Shown here one piece after another: positions 5,801 through 11,973 of a stretch of DNA of 20,625 nucleotides. The stretch comes from an uncultured Lachnospiraceae bacterium (GTDB taxonomy: Bacteria > Bacillota > Clostridia > Lachnospirales > Lachnospiraceae), in contig CAJTXN010000026.1 in NCBI GenBank assembly GCA_910583605.1, positions 1 to 20,625 of the forward strand, given 5' to 3'. The notes beneath the pieces were generated by a model, which saw only the letters and a list, made by a program, of their open reading frames with translations, did not search any database and was not told where the DNA came from. Position 1 is the first letter of the stretch. Each line of letters opens with the position of its first letter. A program made the translations under genes and the position numbers.

Positions 5801-7369
5801 ATGAAGCATGGTTTATATCCGATAACCTCCGGAATAGTATTTCTTTATGCAGCAATCATGTTTTTGATTTATCCTTTATATTATCAGAATTATTATTATG
5901 ATATCGTAACCTGCCGGTTTTATCTGTTCGTAATAATGACCGGAGTAACGGTATTGCTTTGTCTGGCGGCTTATTTTTTTGAAGGCGGAGGAAGAGATTC
6001 CGATGAAAAGAAAGAAATAATAACGGGAGCGGACTGGATTGTTCTGGCATTGTGGGGAACCAATCTGATATCAGCCATGCTCTCGGACCATATACAGACT
6101 GCAATTGTGGGTACACCCGGCAGAAGCTCCGGGCTGATTACCCTTACCTGTTATGTGGCCGTATATTTTATGATTACAAGATTCTATACGCCTGCCGTGT
6201 GGACCTTCCGGTTTCTGTGTATGTCTTCCATGGCTGCCTCGGTTATAGGCTCCCTGCATTTTCTGGATATTGATTTTCTGGGATTTTATGACGGACTGGG
6301 TACCGGGGAAAAGGCAATGTATCTTTCCACCATGGGACACGCCAATGTAGTGGCAAGTTTTTACGGTCTGGTACTTCCTGCGGTTATGGTATTCTATGTA
6401 AACTCCGAAAAACGGGGAGACAAAATGTTTTACGGCAGTACGCTGGTAATATCTGCGGCGGGACTGTTTGCTACCGGATGCGAAAGCGGAGCCATTATTG
6501 CAGGTGCAATGATTCTGTCAGGTTTTGTGGCAATCATGGATAATCGGAAGATTTACAGAATATTTATGATTTCCCTGCCAGCACTTGCAGTCTGTAAAAT
6601 CCTTGTAACTGTCAATGAGAGAAAACAGATGCCCAGAACACTGGAGACTTTTCAGAAAATCCTTTCAGATCATACAATGTTTTTGATATTGTTCCTGTTT
6701 CTGATCGTCATATCAGCCGTATCTTTTCAGTGGTACCGGAACAGCCGGGGCAGGCGGCGGGAAACCGGAATCGGTGTTTGCAGACCGTATATCCGGGGAA
6801 TACTGATAACAGCAATCCTTTTTATTATAATATTTGTGGGAGTTATAATATTTTTCAGCACCCTCGGAAAAAATATTCCTCTGGGCAGTCTGGAAAATAT
6901 GCTGCGTTTTAATGAAAAATTCGGAAGCTACAGGGGTTACATCTGGAGACTGGTAGTAAATGAATATGGGAGACTTCCGTTTATCAATAAATTGTTTGGT
7001 GTGGGCTGTGATACGCTACAACCGTTTCTGATGGAATTTCACGGTAACGAGATGTATATTACAACAGGTGCATATTATGATAACGCCCACAACGAATTTC
7101 TGCAATATCTGATCACCACGGGAATTTTGGGACTGCTTTGTTATATTGTTATATTGTTTGTTAAACTTCGTCAGGGAATCCGGCATATGATACGGGAAAA
7201 CAGTATTATAACGGCGGCAGCGGTATTTGGTGTTCTGGGTTATCTCCTGCAGTCTCTGGTAGATATCAATCAGTGTGTAACCACACCGCTGTTTGTACTC
7301 ATGGTCAGTATGCTTGGGTGCAGGGGAACGGAAAGTGGCAGAACCGTTAATGAAACCGTTTTATTCTGA
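5801..7369 (+). CDS. O-antigen ligase/polymerase-like polytopic membrane protein (Wzy/WaaL superfamily)
   Basis: 522 residues with about a dozen hydrophobic segments. The large loop and C-terminal pattern (FGVGCDTLQPFL, then NAHNEFLQYLITTGILGLL around residues 428-446) is the signature of the Wzy_C/O-antigen ligase superfamily, whose members join undecaprenyl-linked glycans to one another or to an acceptor. In a Gram-positive cell the acceptor would be a wall polymer, exopolysaccharide or glycoprotein; that is inference. ATG 5801 has GGAGGAGGA 10 bases upstream and starts right after the DnaJ stop. No glycosyltransferase genes are adjacent, which is unusual for a dedicated polysaccharide locus. 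Confidence 0.8.
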   Translation: MKHGLYPITSGIVFLYAAIMFLIYPLYYQNYYYDIVTCRFYLFVIMTGVTVLLCLAAYFFEGGGRDSDEKKEIITGADWIVLALWGTNLISAMLSDHIQTAIVGTPGRSSGLITLTCYVAVYFMITRFYTPAVWTFRFLCMSSMAASVIGSLHFLDIDFLGFYDGLGTGEKAMYLSTMGHANVVASFYGLVLPAVMVFYVNSEKRGDKMFYGSTLVISAAGLFATGCESGAIIAGAMILSGFVAIMDNRKIYRIFMISLPALAVCKILVTVNERKQMPRTLETFQKILSDHTMFLILFLFLIVISAVSFQWYRNSRGRRRETGIGVCRPYIRGILITAILFIIIFVGVIIFFSTLGKNIPLGSLENMLRFNEKFGSYRGYIWRLVVNEYGRLPFINKLFGVGCDTLQPFLMEFHGNEMYITTGAYYDNAHNEFLQYLITTGILGLLCYIVILFVKLRQGIRHMIRENSIITAAAVFGVLGYLLQSLVDINQCVTTPLFVLMVSMLGCRGTESGRTVNETVLF

Positions 7370-7373
7370 GAAT

Positions 7374-7431
7374 AAAACGGCAGCAGCATTCAGAAAGAAT
7401 ATTTCAATCCTGAATGCCGCTGCCGTTTTTT
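7374..7431. terminator. Bidirectional terminator between convergent genes
   Basis: A 20-bp stem with one mismatch: 7374-7393 (begins AAAACGGCAGC) pairs with 7410-7429 (ends GCTGCCGTTTT). It is A-rich on the left and T-rich on the right, so it can end transcription of the ligase-like gene and of the convergent aspartate kinase gene. Confidence 0.9.
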
Positions 7432-7446
7432 GCTTGTAAATAATTT

Positions 7447-8766
7447 TTATAAAACGGAAGAGACAAATATATCATAAATGGCTTTTAATGCTTTTTCAAA
7501 ATCGGCATCATTTACACCGATGATAATATTTAACTCACTGGAACCCTGGTCGATCATTTTAACATTGACATGGGCATGGGCCAGTGCGGAAAAGATTCTT
7601 CCGGCTGTACCTCTTGTGGATTTCATTCCACGGCCAACCACTGCGATCAGAGCAATATCGGATTCGATTTCGATGGAATCCGGGGATACATTTCTATGAA
7701 TTCCGGCCAGAACTTCCTGTTCTTTTGCTTCAAATTCAGACTGCTGGACAATAATACTCATGGTATCAATACCGGATGGCATATGTTCAAAAGAAATACC
7801 GTTCTTTTCAAAGACCTCCAGTATCTTTCTGCCGAATCCCAGCTCCAGATTCATCATATCTTTTTCAATGCTGACTGCGGTAAATCCCTTCTTTCCGGCG
7901 ATACCGGTAATGGTATATTCCGGTTTCTTTGAGGTGCTTTCCACAATCATGGTACCGTTGTCTTCCGGTGCATTGGTATTCTTGATGTTGATAGGAATTC
8001 CTTCTTTGCGGACCGGGAAAATGGCATCTTCGTGCAACACCGTGGCACCCATATAGGAAAGCTCGCGCAGTTCCTTATAAGTAATGGTGGTGATTACCTT
8101 CGGATTATCGATTACCCTCGGGTCCGCCACCAGAAAGCCGGATACATCTGTCCAGTTTTCATATAAATCTGCTTTTACCGCTTTTGCAACGATGGAACCG
8201 GTGACATCGGAACCGCCTCTGGAGAAAGTCTTGATGGTATCATTAGGCATGGAGCCGTAGAAACCGGGAACAACGGCACGTTCAATATCTGCCAGACGTT
8301 CGGATAGAACCTGATTGGTCCTGTCGGCATCAAAAGCGCCGTTATCATCAAAGAATATAACTTCAGCGGCATCTACAAATTCATATCCCAGAAAATTTGC
8401 AAGGACGATACCATTTAAATACTCTCCGCGGGAAGCTGCATAATCTCTTCCGGCCTTACCGATAAAGCAGGCTTCCATAATGCTGAATTCTTCCTCCAGG
8501 GAAAGCGAAAGTCCCAGTTCGTTGATGATTTCATAATATCTTTTTTTAATATTTTCTAATAATGGTTTATAGTTTTTACCTTTTGCGGCAGCAGAATAAC
8601 ATTCATATAACATATCCGTGACCTTGGTATCCTCCGAAAATCTTTTTCCCGGAGCAGACGGAACGATATATCTGCGGCTGTCATCGGATTGAATGATGCC
8701 GGCAACCTTTCTGAACTGTTCTGCATTGGCAAGGGAACTGCCGCCAAATTTTACAACTTTAATCAT
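7447..8766 (-). CDS. lysC: Aspartate kinase (EC 2.7.2.4)
   Basis: 439 residues. Phosphorylates L-aspartate with ATP, the first step toward lysine/diaminopimelate, threonine and methionine. The N-terminus MIKVVKFGGSSLANAEQFRK carries the KFGGSS nucleotide-binding motif of amino acid kinases. SRGGSDVTGS near residue 184 and a downstream VDPRV-like segment (LVADPRVI) complete the kinase domain (about 1-285). Two ACT regions follow (about 300-439), including VVGRGMKSTRGTAGRIFSAL. The length and PSAPGKR motif fit the monofunctional clostridial form rather than a homoserine dehydrogenase fusion. The ATG has AAGGAA about nine bases upstream and a strong promoter at 8802-8831. Feedback control through the ACT domains is expected from the family; no riboswitch is visible upstream. 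Confidence 0.95.
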   Translation of the reverse strand: MIKVVKFGGSSLANAEQFRKVAGIIQSDDSRRYIVPSAPGKRFSEDTKVTDMLYECYSAAAKGKNYKPLLENIKKRYYEIINELGLSLSLEEEFSIMEACFIGKAGRDYAASRGEYLNGIVLANFLGYEFVDAAEVIFFDDNGAFDADRTNQVLSERLADIERAVVPGFYGSMPNDTIKTFSRGGSDVTGSIVAKAVKADLYENWTDVSGFLVADPRVIDNPKVITTITYKELRELSYMGATVLHEDAIFPVRKEGIPINIKNTNAPEDNGTMIVESTSKKPEYTITGIAGKKGFTAVSIEKDMMNLELGFGRKILEVFEKNGISFEHMPSGIDTMSIIVQQSEFEAKEQEVLAGIHRNVSPDSIEIESDIALIAVVGRGMKSTRGTAGRIFSALAHAHVNVKMIDQGSSELNIIIGVNDADFEKALKAIYDIFVSSVL

Positions 8767-8801
8767 GGTACATTTCCTTTCTTATAATTTACATAGTTGC
8801 C

Positions 8802-8831
8802 ATTATACACACGAATGGTTTAATTAATCAA
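8802..8831 (-). promoter_or_regulatory. Sigma-A promoter of the aspartate kinase gene
   Basis: On the minus strand, TTGATT (8831-8826), an 18-base spacer, then TATAAT (8807-8802) preceded by TGTG, which resembles an extended -10. The leader to the ATG is about 35 bases, too short for a lysine riboswitch. Confidence 0.75.
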
Positions 8832-8875
8832 GAGTTTTTTGAAAAAAGTTTTATTGAAATTTATAGTTATTTTAG

Positions 8876-8905
8876 TGGTTTTTTACCATGAAAATGTAGT
8901 ATAAT
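8876..8905 (+). promoter_or_regulatory. Promoter of the iron alcohol dehydrogenase gene
   Basis: A perfect TATAAT at 8900-8905 lies about 38 bases before the start codon. The -35 region (about TGGTTT at 8876-8881) is weak, so regulation by an activator is possible. Confidence 0.6.
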
Positions 8906-8943
8906 AGCTTTATACATTATATCAGATTAGGAGGTATTCTATT

Positions 8944-10134
8944 ATGGGACGTTTTACTTTACCAAGAGACTTATATCATGGCAAGGGTTCATTGGAGGAA
9001 CTGAAGAACCTGAAAGGCAGGAAAGCCATTATCGTTGTGGGCGGCGGCTCCATGAAGCGGTTTGGTTTTCTTGACAAAGCAGTAGGCTATCTGGAAGAAG
9101 CAGGCATGGAAGTAAAGCTTTTTGAAAATGTGGAGCCGGACCCAAGTGTGGAAACCGTTATGAAGGGTGCGGAAATGATGCGGGAATTTGAACCGGACTG
9201 GATTATCTCAATGGGCGGCGGTTCACCAATCGATGCAGCAAAAGCTATGTGGGCATTTTATGAATATCCGGAAACCACGTTTGAAGATTTAATTGTTCCG
9301 TTTAATTTCCCGACACTTCGGACAAAAGCACAATTCTGTGCGATACCTTCTACTTCCGGTACGGCTACCGAAGTTACCGCATTCAGCGTAATAACGGATT
9401 ATCAGAAGGGAATTAAATATCCTTTGGCTGATTTCAATATTACACCGGATGTTGCAATCGTAGACCCGGCGCTGGCAGAGACCATGCCAAAGAAGCTGAC
9501 GGCACATACCGGTATGGATGCCCTTACCCATGCGATTGAAGCATATGTCTCAACCCTGCACTGCGATTATACGGATCCGCTTGCACTGCATGCTATCAAG
9601 ATGATACATGAAGACTTAAAGAAATCCTATGACGGAGATATGGAAGCCAGAGACCGTATGCATAATGCACAGTGTCTGGCGGGAATGGCATTCTCCAATG
9701 CCTTGCTTGGAATCGTACACTCCATGGCTCATAAGACGGGTGCTGCTTTTTCCGGCGGACATATTGTTCATGGCTGTGCCAATGCCATGTATCTTCCAAA
9801 GGTAATCAAGTATAATTCCAAGAATGAAGAGGCAAAACAGAGATACGGCCAGATTGCTTCCTTTATCGGATTAAAGGGTGATTCGGACGATGCACTGGTA
9901 GATGCCCTGATTCAGGAAATTCAGGCAATGAACAAATCACTGGATATTCCAAGCTGCATTAAAGATTACGAAGGCGGAATCATAGATGAGAAGGAATTTA
10001 TGGATAAGCTGCCGGATGTTGCGGCACTGGCCATATCCGATGCATGTACCGGCTCCAATCCGAGAACTCCGTCACAGGAGGACATGGAAAAGCTGCTGAA
10101 GGCATGTTATTATGATGAGGCAATTGACTTTTAG
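8944..10134 (+). CDS. Iron-containing alcohol dehydrogenase (butanol dehydrogenase-like)
   Basis: 396 residues, a normal length for group III Fe-dependent alcohol dehydrogenases, which interconvert aldehydes and alcohols with NAD(P)H during fermentation. The Rossmann-like half has VVGGGSMKRFG and GGGSPIDAAKAM (91-102). Metal ligands by alignment to the family are Asp192 and His196 (MDALTHAIEAY), His259 (GIVHSMAHK) and His276 (HIVHGCAN). The last motif has three extra residues compared with FucO, as in many Lachnospiraceae copies. ATG 8944 has AGGAGG about nine bases upstream. It is monocistronic, with its own promoter and a terminator at 10158. The exact substrate cannot be read from sequence. 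Confidence 0.93.
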   Translation: MGRFTLPRDLYHGKGSLEELKNLKGRKAIIVVGGGSMKRFGFLDKAVGYLEEAGMEVKLFENVEPDPSVETVMKGAEMMREFEPDWIISMGGGSPIDAAKAMWAFYEYPETTFEDLIVPFNFPTLRTKAQFCAIPSTSGTATEVTAFSVITDYQKGIKYPLADFNITPDVAIVDPALAETMPKKLTAHTGMDALTHAIEAYVSTLHCDYTDPLALHAIKMIHEDLKKSYDGDMEARDRMHNAQCLAGMAFSNALLGIVHSMAHKTGAAFSGGHIVHGCANAMYLPKVIKYNSKNEEAKQRYGQIASFIGLKGDSDDALVDALIQEIQAMNKSLDIPSCIKDYEGGIIDEKEFMDKLPDVAALAISDACTGSNPRTPSQEDMEKLLKACYYDEAIDF

Positions 10135-10157
10135 GCGGATGATAAACTAAAAAAATT

Positions 10158-10200
10158 ATAAGACAAGACTGCGGTGAAAGGGTCTTGTCTTATTTTATTA
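10158..10200 (+). terminator. Rho-independent terminator of the alcohol dehydrogenase gene
   Basis: ATAAGACAAGAC (10158-10169) pairs perfectly with GTCTTGTCTTAT (10182-10193), followed by TTTATTAT. An A-rich stretch on the left could also make it work in reverse. Confidence 0.85.
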
Positions 10201-10240
10201 TGCAGATATGTGTTGCTTTTGGGTGTTTGGCTGGCCGAAC

Positions 10241-10319
10241 GCAGAAGCGAAAGCCTTCGGGCACAGGCTGGCGACTCTCCAAAAGCCGCCAGCCTGTGCC
10301 CGAAGGCTTTCGTTTCTGC
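10241..10319. repeat. 33-bp GC-rich palindrome
   Basis: 10241-10273 (starting GCAGAAGCGAAAGCC) and 10287-10319 (ending GGCTTTCGTTTCTGC) are reverse complements except for one position that would form a G-U pair. The loop is 13 bases. GAAC and GTTC just outside extend it with a one-base bulge. It is much more GC-rich than its surroundings and has no U-run, so it looks like a repetitive extragenic palindrome or tiny mobile element rather than a terminator. Confidence 0.85.
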
Positions 10320-10346
10320 TGTTCTTTGCCATATTTGTAAAATTAG

Positions 10347-10469
10347 TCACTTACCTTTAATTACTGCTAAGAGTAAAATAATCATGGTATTTTTTATAGT
10401 AAATTCTGCCAATGCACAGCAGTTATGTCCATCTTCTGTAGTCACATTCGGATCGCCTTCACCGGACAT
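10347..10469 (-). CDS. Possible 40-residue ORF of unknown function
   Basis: ATG at 10469 to a TGA at 10347 on the minus strand. It opens MSGEGDPNVTTEDGHNCC and ends in a hydrophobic stretch (MIILLLAVIKGK). The ribosome binding site is poor (AGGG about 15 bases away). The reading resembles real protein more than the opposite strand does, but I recognise no family. It could be a remnant or chance. Confidence 0.2.
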   Translation of the reverse strand: MSGEGDPNVTTEDGHNCCALAEFTIKNTMIILLLAVIKGK

Positions 10470-10475
10470 AACTGC
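10419..10475. repeat. Perfect 12-bp inverted repeat
   Basis: GCAGTTATGTCC (10419-10430) and GGACATAACTGC (10464-10475) are exact reverse complements separated by 33 bases. It could be a long stem in an RNA or paired protein-binding half-sites. It lies inside the possible minus-strand ORF. Confidence 0.6.
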
Positions 10476-10570
10476 GTTTGTTGCCCTGACTTACATCCCA
10501 AAAGACGAAGCATTCGGAATGATATTATAGAAATTAAATATGGTTTCACAATCATGCAGGGAAGCAGTGC

Positions 10571-10599
10571 TTGTGAAACTCTTTATTTTGGGTTATAAT
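10571..10599 (+). promoter_or_regulatory. Promoter of the cysE-ABC exporter operon, with -35 inside a palindrome
   Basis: TTGTGA (10571-10576), exactly 17 bases, TATAAT (10594-10599). The -35 box is part of the right arm of an inverted repeat, GTTTCACAA (10543-10551) with TTGTGAAAC (10571-10579), whose arms are 19 bases apart. That may be a repressor site or the terminator-like end of an upstream transcript. Confidence 0.7.
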
Positions 10600-10635
10600 G
10601 GCAAAGATTACAAATAGATGAAATTTCAAAAGCGG

Positions 10636-10655
10636 ATTACAGAAATTCCTGTAAT
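10636..10655 (+). promoter_or_regulatory. Small hairpin in the 5' leader
   Basis: ATTACAG (10636-10642) pairs with CTGTAAT (10649-10655) around six bases, ending three bases before the AAAGG ribosome binding site of the ORF at 10670. It is too weak to call a terminator. Confidence 0.35.
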
Positions 10656-10669
10656 ATAAAGGTACACAA

Positions 10670-10873
10670 ATGAGAATAAAACAGAATCTGAAAACAGTAT
10701 GGTCAAAATGGAATAATACGGAACGATATGAGGATAACAGGGAATCTTATGCATATGGTCTGAGCAGGTATAAACTGATGTGGCTGTTTATAATCGGCAG
10801 CGTAGCAGGCTATATTCTTGAAACGGTATGGTATTGCTGTCGAAGAATTTTTTGCTGCATATTATACAGATGA
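10670..10873 (+). pseudogene. N-terminal remnant of a CmpB-like putative ABC transporter permease
   Basis: The 67-codon ORF starts at ATG 10670 with AAAGG upstream. It contains a segment RYKLMWLFIIGSVAGYILETVW (residues 33-54) that matches the first membrane segment of the putative ABC transporter permease family (ABC_trans_CmpB). Such proteins normally continue for well over 100 residues with several more membrane segments. Here the homology stops near 10830 and the frame runs out into unrelated sequence (CCRRIFCC). The following bases, in another frame, read as the tail of a different protein. I read this as a deletion scar between two former genes. It is the first ORF after the 10571-10599 promoter. 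Confidence 0.65.
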
Positions 10874-10916
10874 GAAGCTTGACGGCATATATACGGAAAT
10901 TCGTATTGTAGATTAG
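10830..10916 (+). pseudogene. C-terminal remnant of an unidentified protein
   Basis: 28 codons with a natural reading, GIAVEEFFAAYYTDEKLD followed by GIYTEIRIVD and a TAG stop. It has no start and sits out of frame with the CmpB remnant. The pattern of an acidic helix followed by a final beta strand recalls the end of GyrI-like effector-binding domains, but this is a weak guess. The stop lies within the AGGAAGGAG that serves cysE. Confidence 0.4.
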
Positions 10917-10932
10917 GAAGGAGATTTATCTT

Positions 10933-11949
10933 ATGGAAAAAGTACACACATCCTGCAGTGATGTTGTTGTGACGGAAGAAGAGATGAGTATTAAAGAAAC
11001 CGTCTCGAAAATCACTTTCAATTATCAGAACTCAGACTTACTGTGTCTGAATAAAACCATGCATCTTCCCAACAGGAATGAGGTCATTGGCATAATAAAA
11101 GATTTAAGAAAAATCATTTTTCCCGGATATTTTGAAGATGTCCGTCTAAGCTATTCATATGCGGAATATTATGTGGGAAATATGCTGGTAGATATTCAGG
11201 AGCGGTTAAAACAGCAGGTGCTGTTGGCCATTCGTTATGTTGAACAGGAAAAAATGCCGGAGCTGGCCGTTTTAGAGAAGGCAAATGAAATCTGCCGGAA
11301 CTGGATCACGAAGATTCCTTATATACAGGAAATGCTATTAAAAGATGTGCAGGCAGGATTTGACGGGGACCCGGCGGCAAAAAGCAAAGAAGAAATCATT
11401 TTCTGCTATCCGGGATTTTTTGCAATCTATGTATATCGTCTGGCCCATGAACTGTATGTTCAGAACGTACCGTTCATTCCAAGGATAATGACAGAATATG
11501 CCCATGGAAAAACAGGAATTGATATCAATTCCGGGGCAGAGATAGGAGAATATTTCTTTATTGACCACGGTACCGGAGTTGTAATCGGCGAAACTACGGT
11601 TATTGGCAATAATGTAAAATTATATCAGGGTGTTACGCTGGGGGCCCTTTCTACCCGAAGCGGTCAGCAGCTCCGGGAAGTGAAGCGGCATCCGACCATA
11701 GAAGATAATGTGACGATTTATTCGGGAGCGACTATATTAGGGGGAGAAACCGTAATTGGAGAATCTGCGGTAATCGGAGGAAATGCATTTATAACACAGT
11801 CCATTCCCGCCAATACCAAAGTTAGTATAAAAAATCCGGAACTCAAAATGAAAGAAGGAAATCAGGATAAAATGAAAATAACAGGCGAGTTTTCGGAGAA
11901 TCCTGATAAAATATCAAATGAGTCGGGCATTTGGGAAAAATGTAAATAA
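10933..11949 (+). CDS. cysE: Serine O-acetyltransferase (EC 2.3.1.30), EpsC type
   Basis: 338 residues. Transfers acetyl from acetyl-CoA to L-serine to give O-acetylserine, the precursor of cysteine. An N-terminal helical domain (about 1-185) precedes a left-handed beta-helix of hexapeptide repeats (GIDINSGAEIG, TTVIGNNVKLYQGVTLGAL, ATILGGETVIGESAVIGGNA; about 192-290). The catalytic Asp211-His212 pair lies in FIDHGTGVVIGET, equivalent to DHATG of E. coli CysE. A charged tail of about 35 residues after the fold is longer than usual. ATG 10933 has AGGAAGGAG nine bases upstream. An ABC exporter gene starts 24 nt later, and no cysteine synthase gene is nearby. No T-box is visible upstream. Confidence 0.93.
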   Translation: MEKVHTSCSDVVVTEEEMSIKETVSKITFNYQNSDLLCLNKTMHLPNRNEVIGIIKDLRKIIFPGYFEDVRLSYSYAEYYVGNMLVDIQERLKQQVLLAIRYVEQEKMPELAVLEKANEICRNWITKIPYIQEMLLKDVQAGFDGDPAAKSKEEIIFCYPGFFAIYVYRLAHELYVQNVPFIPRIMTEYAHGKTGIDINSGAEIGEYFFIDHGTGVVIGETTVIGNNVKLYQGVTLGALSTRSGQQLREVKRHPTIEDNVTIYSGATILGGETVIGESAVIGGNAFITQSIPANTKVSIKNPELKMKEGNQDKMKITGEFSENPDKISNESGIWEKCK

Positions 11950-11973
11950 GAAATACAATACATGGAGATTAGT

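Larger units (their letters stand above)
10201..10669. other. Long intergenic region without a convincing gene
   Basis: The plus-strand frame that is open here begins inside the terminator and runs through the large palindrome, and it has no ribosome binding site, so I do not call it a gene. What the region does hold is a 33-bp palindrome (10241-10319), a perfect 12-bp inverted repeat (10419-10475) inside a small minus-strand ORF, a palindrome overlapping a -35 box (10543-10579), a promoter (10571-10599) and a small leader hairpin (10636-10655). Confidence 0.6.

Noticed and set aside
8767..8943. Possible lysine riboswitch upstream of aspartate kinase
   Set aside because: The promoter lies only about 35 bases from the start codon, leaving no room for the aptamer.
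10174..10530. Plus-strand 118-codon ORF
   Set aside because: It starts inside the alcohol dehydrogenase terminator, has no ribosome binding site, and its first half is only the translation of the large palindrome.
10600..10932. T-box or other riboswitch controlling cysE
   Set aside because: No T-box bulge sequence, specifier stem or terminator/antiterminator pair can be seen; only one short hairpin at 10636-10655.
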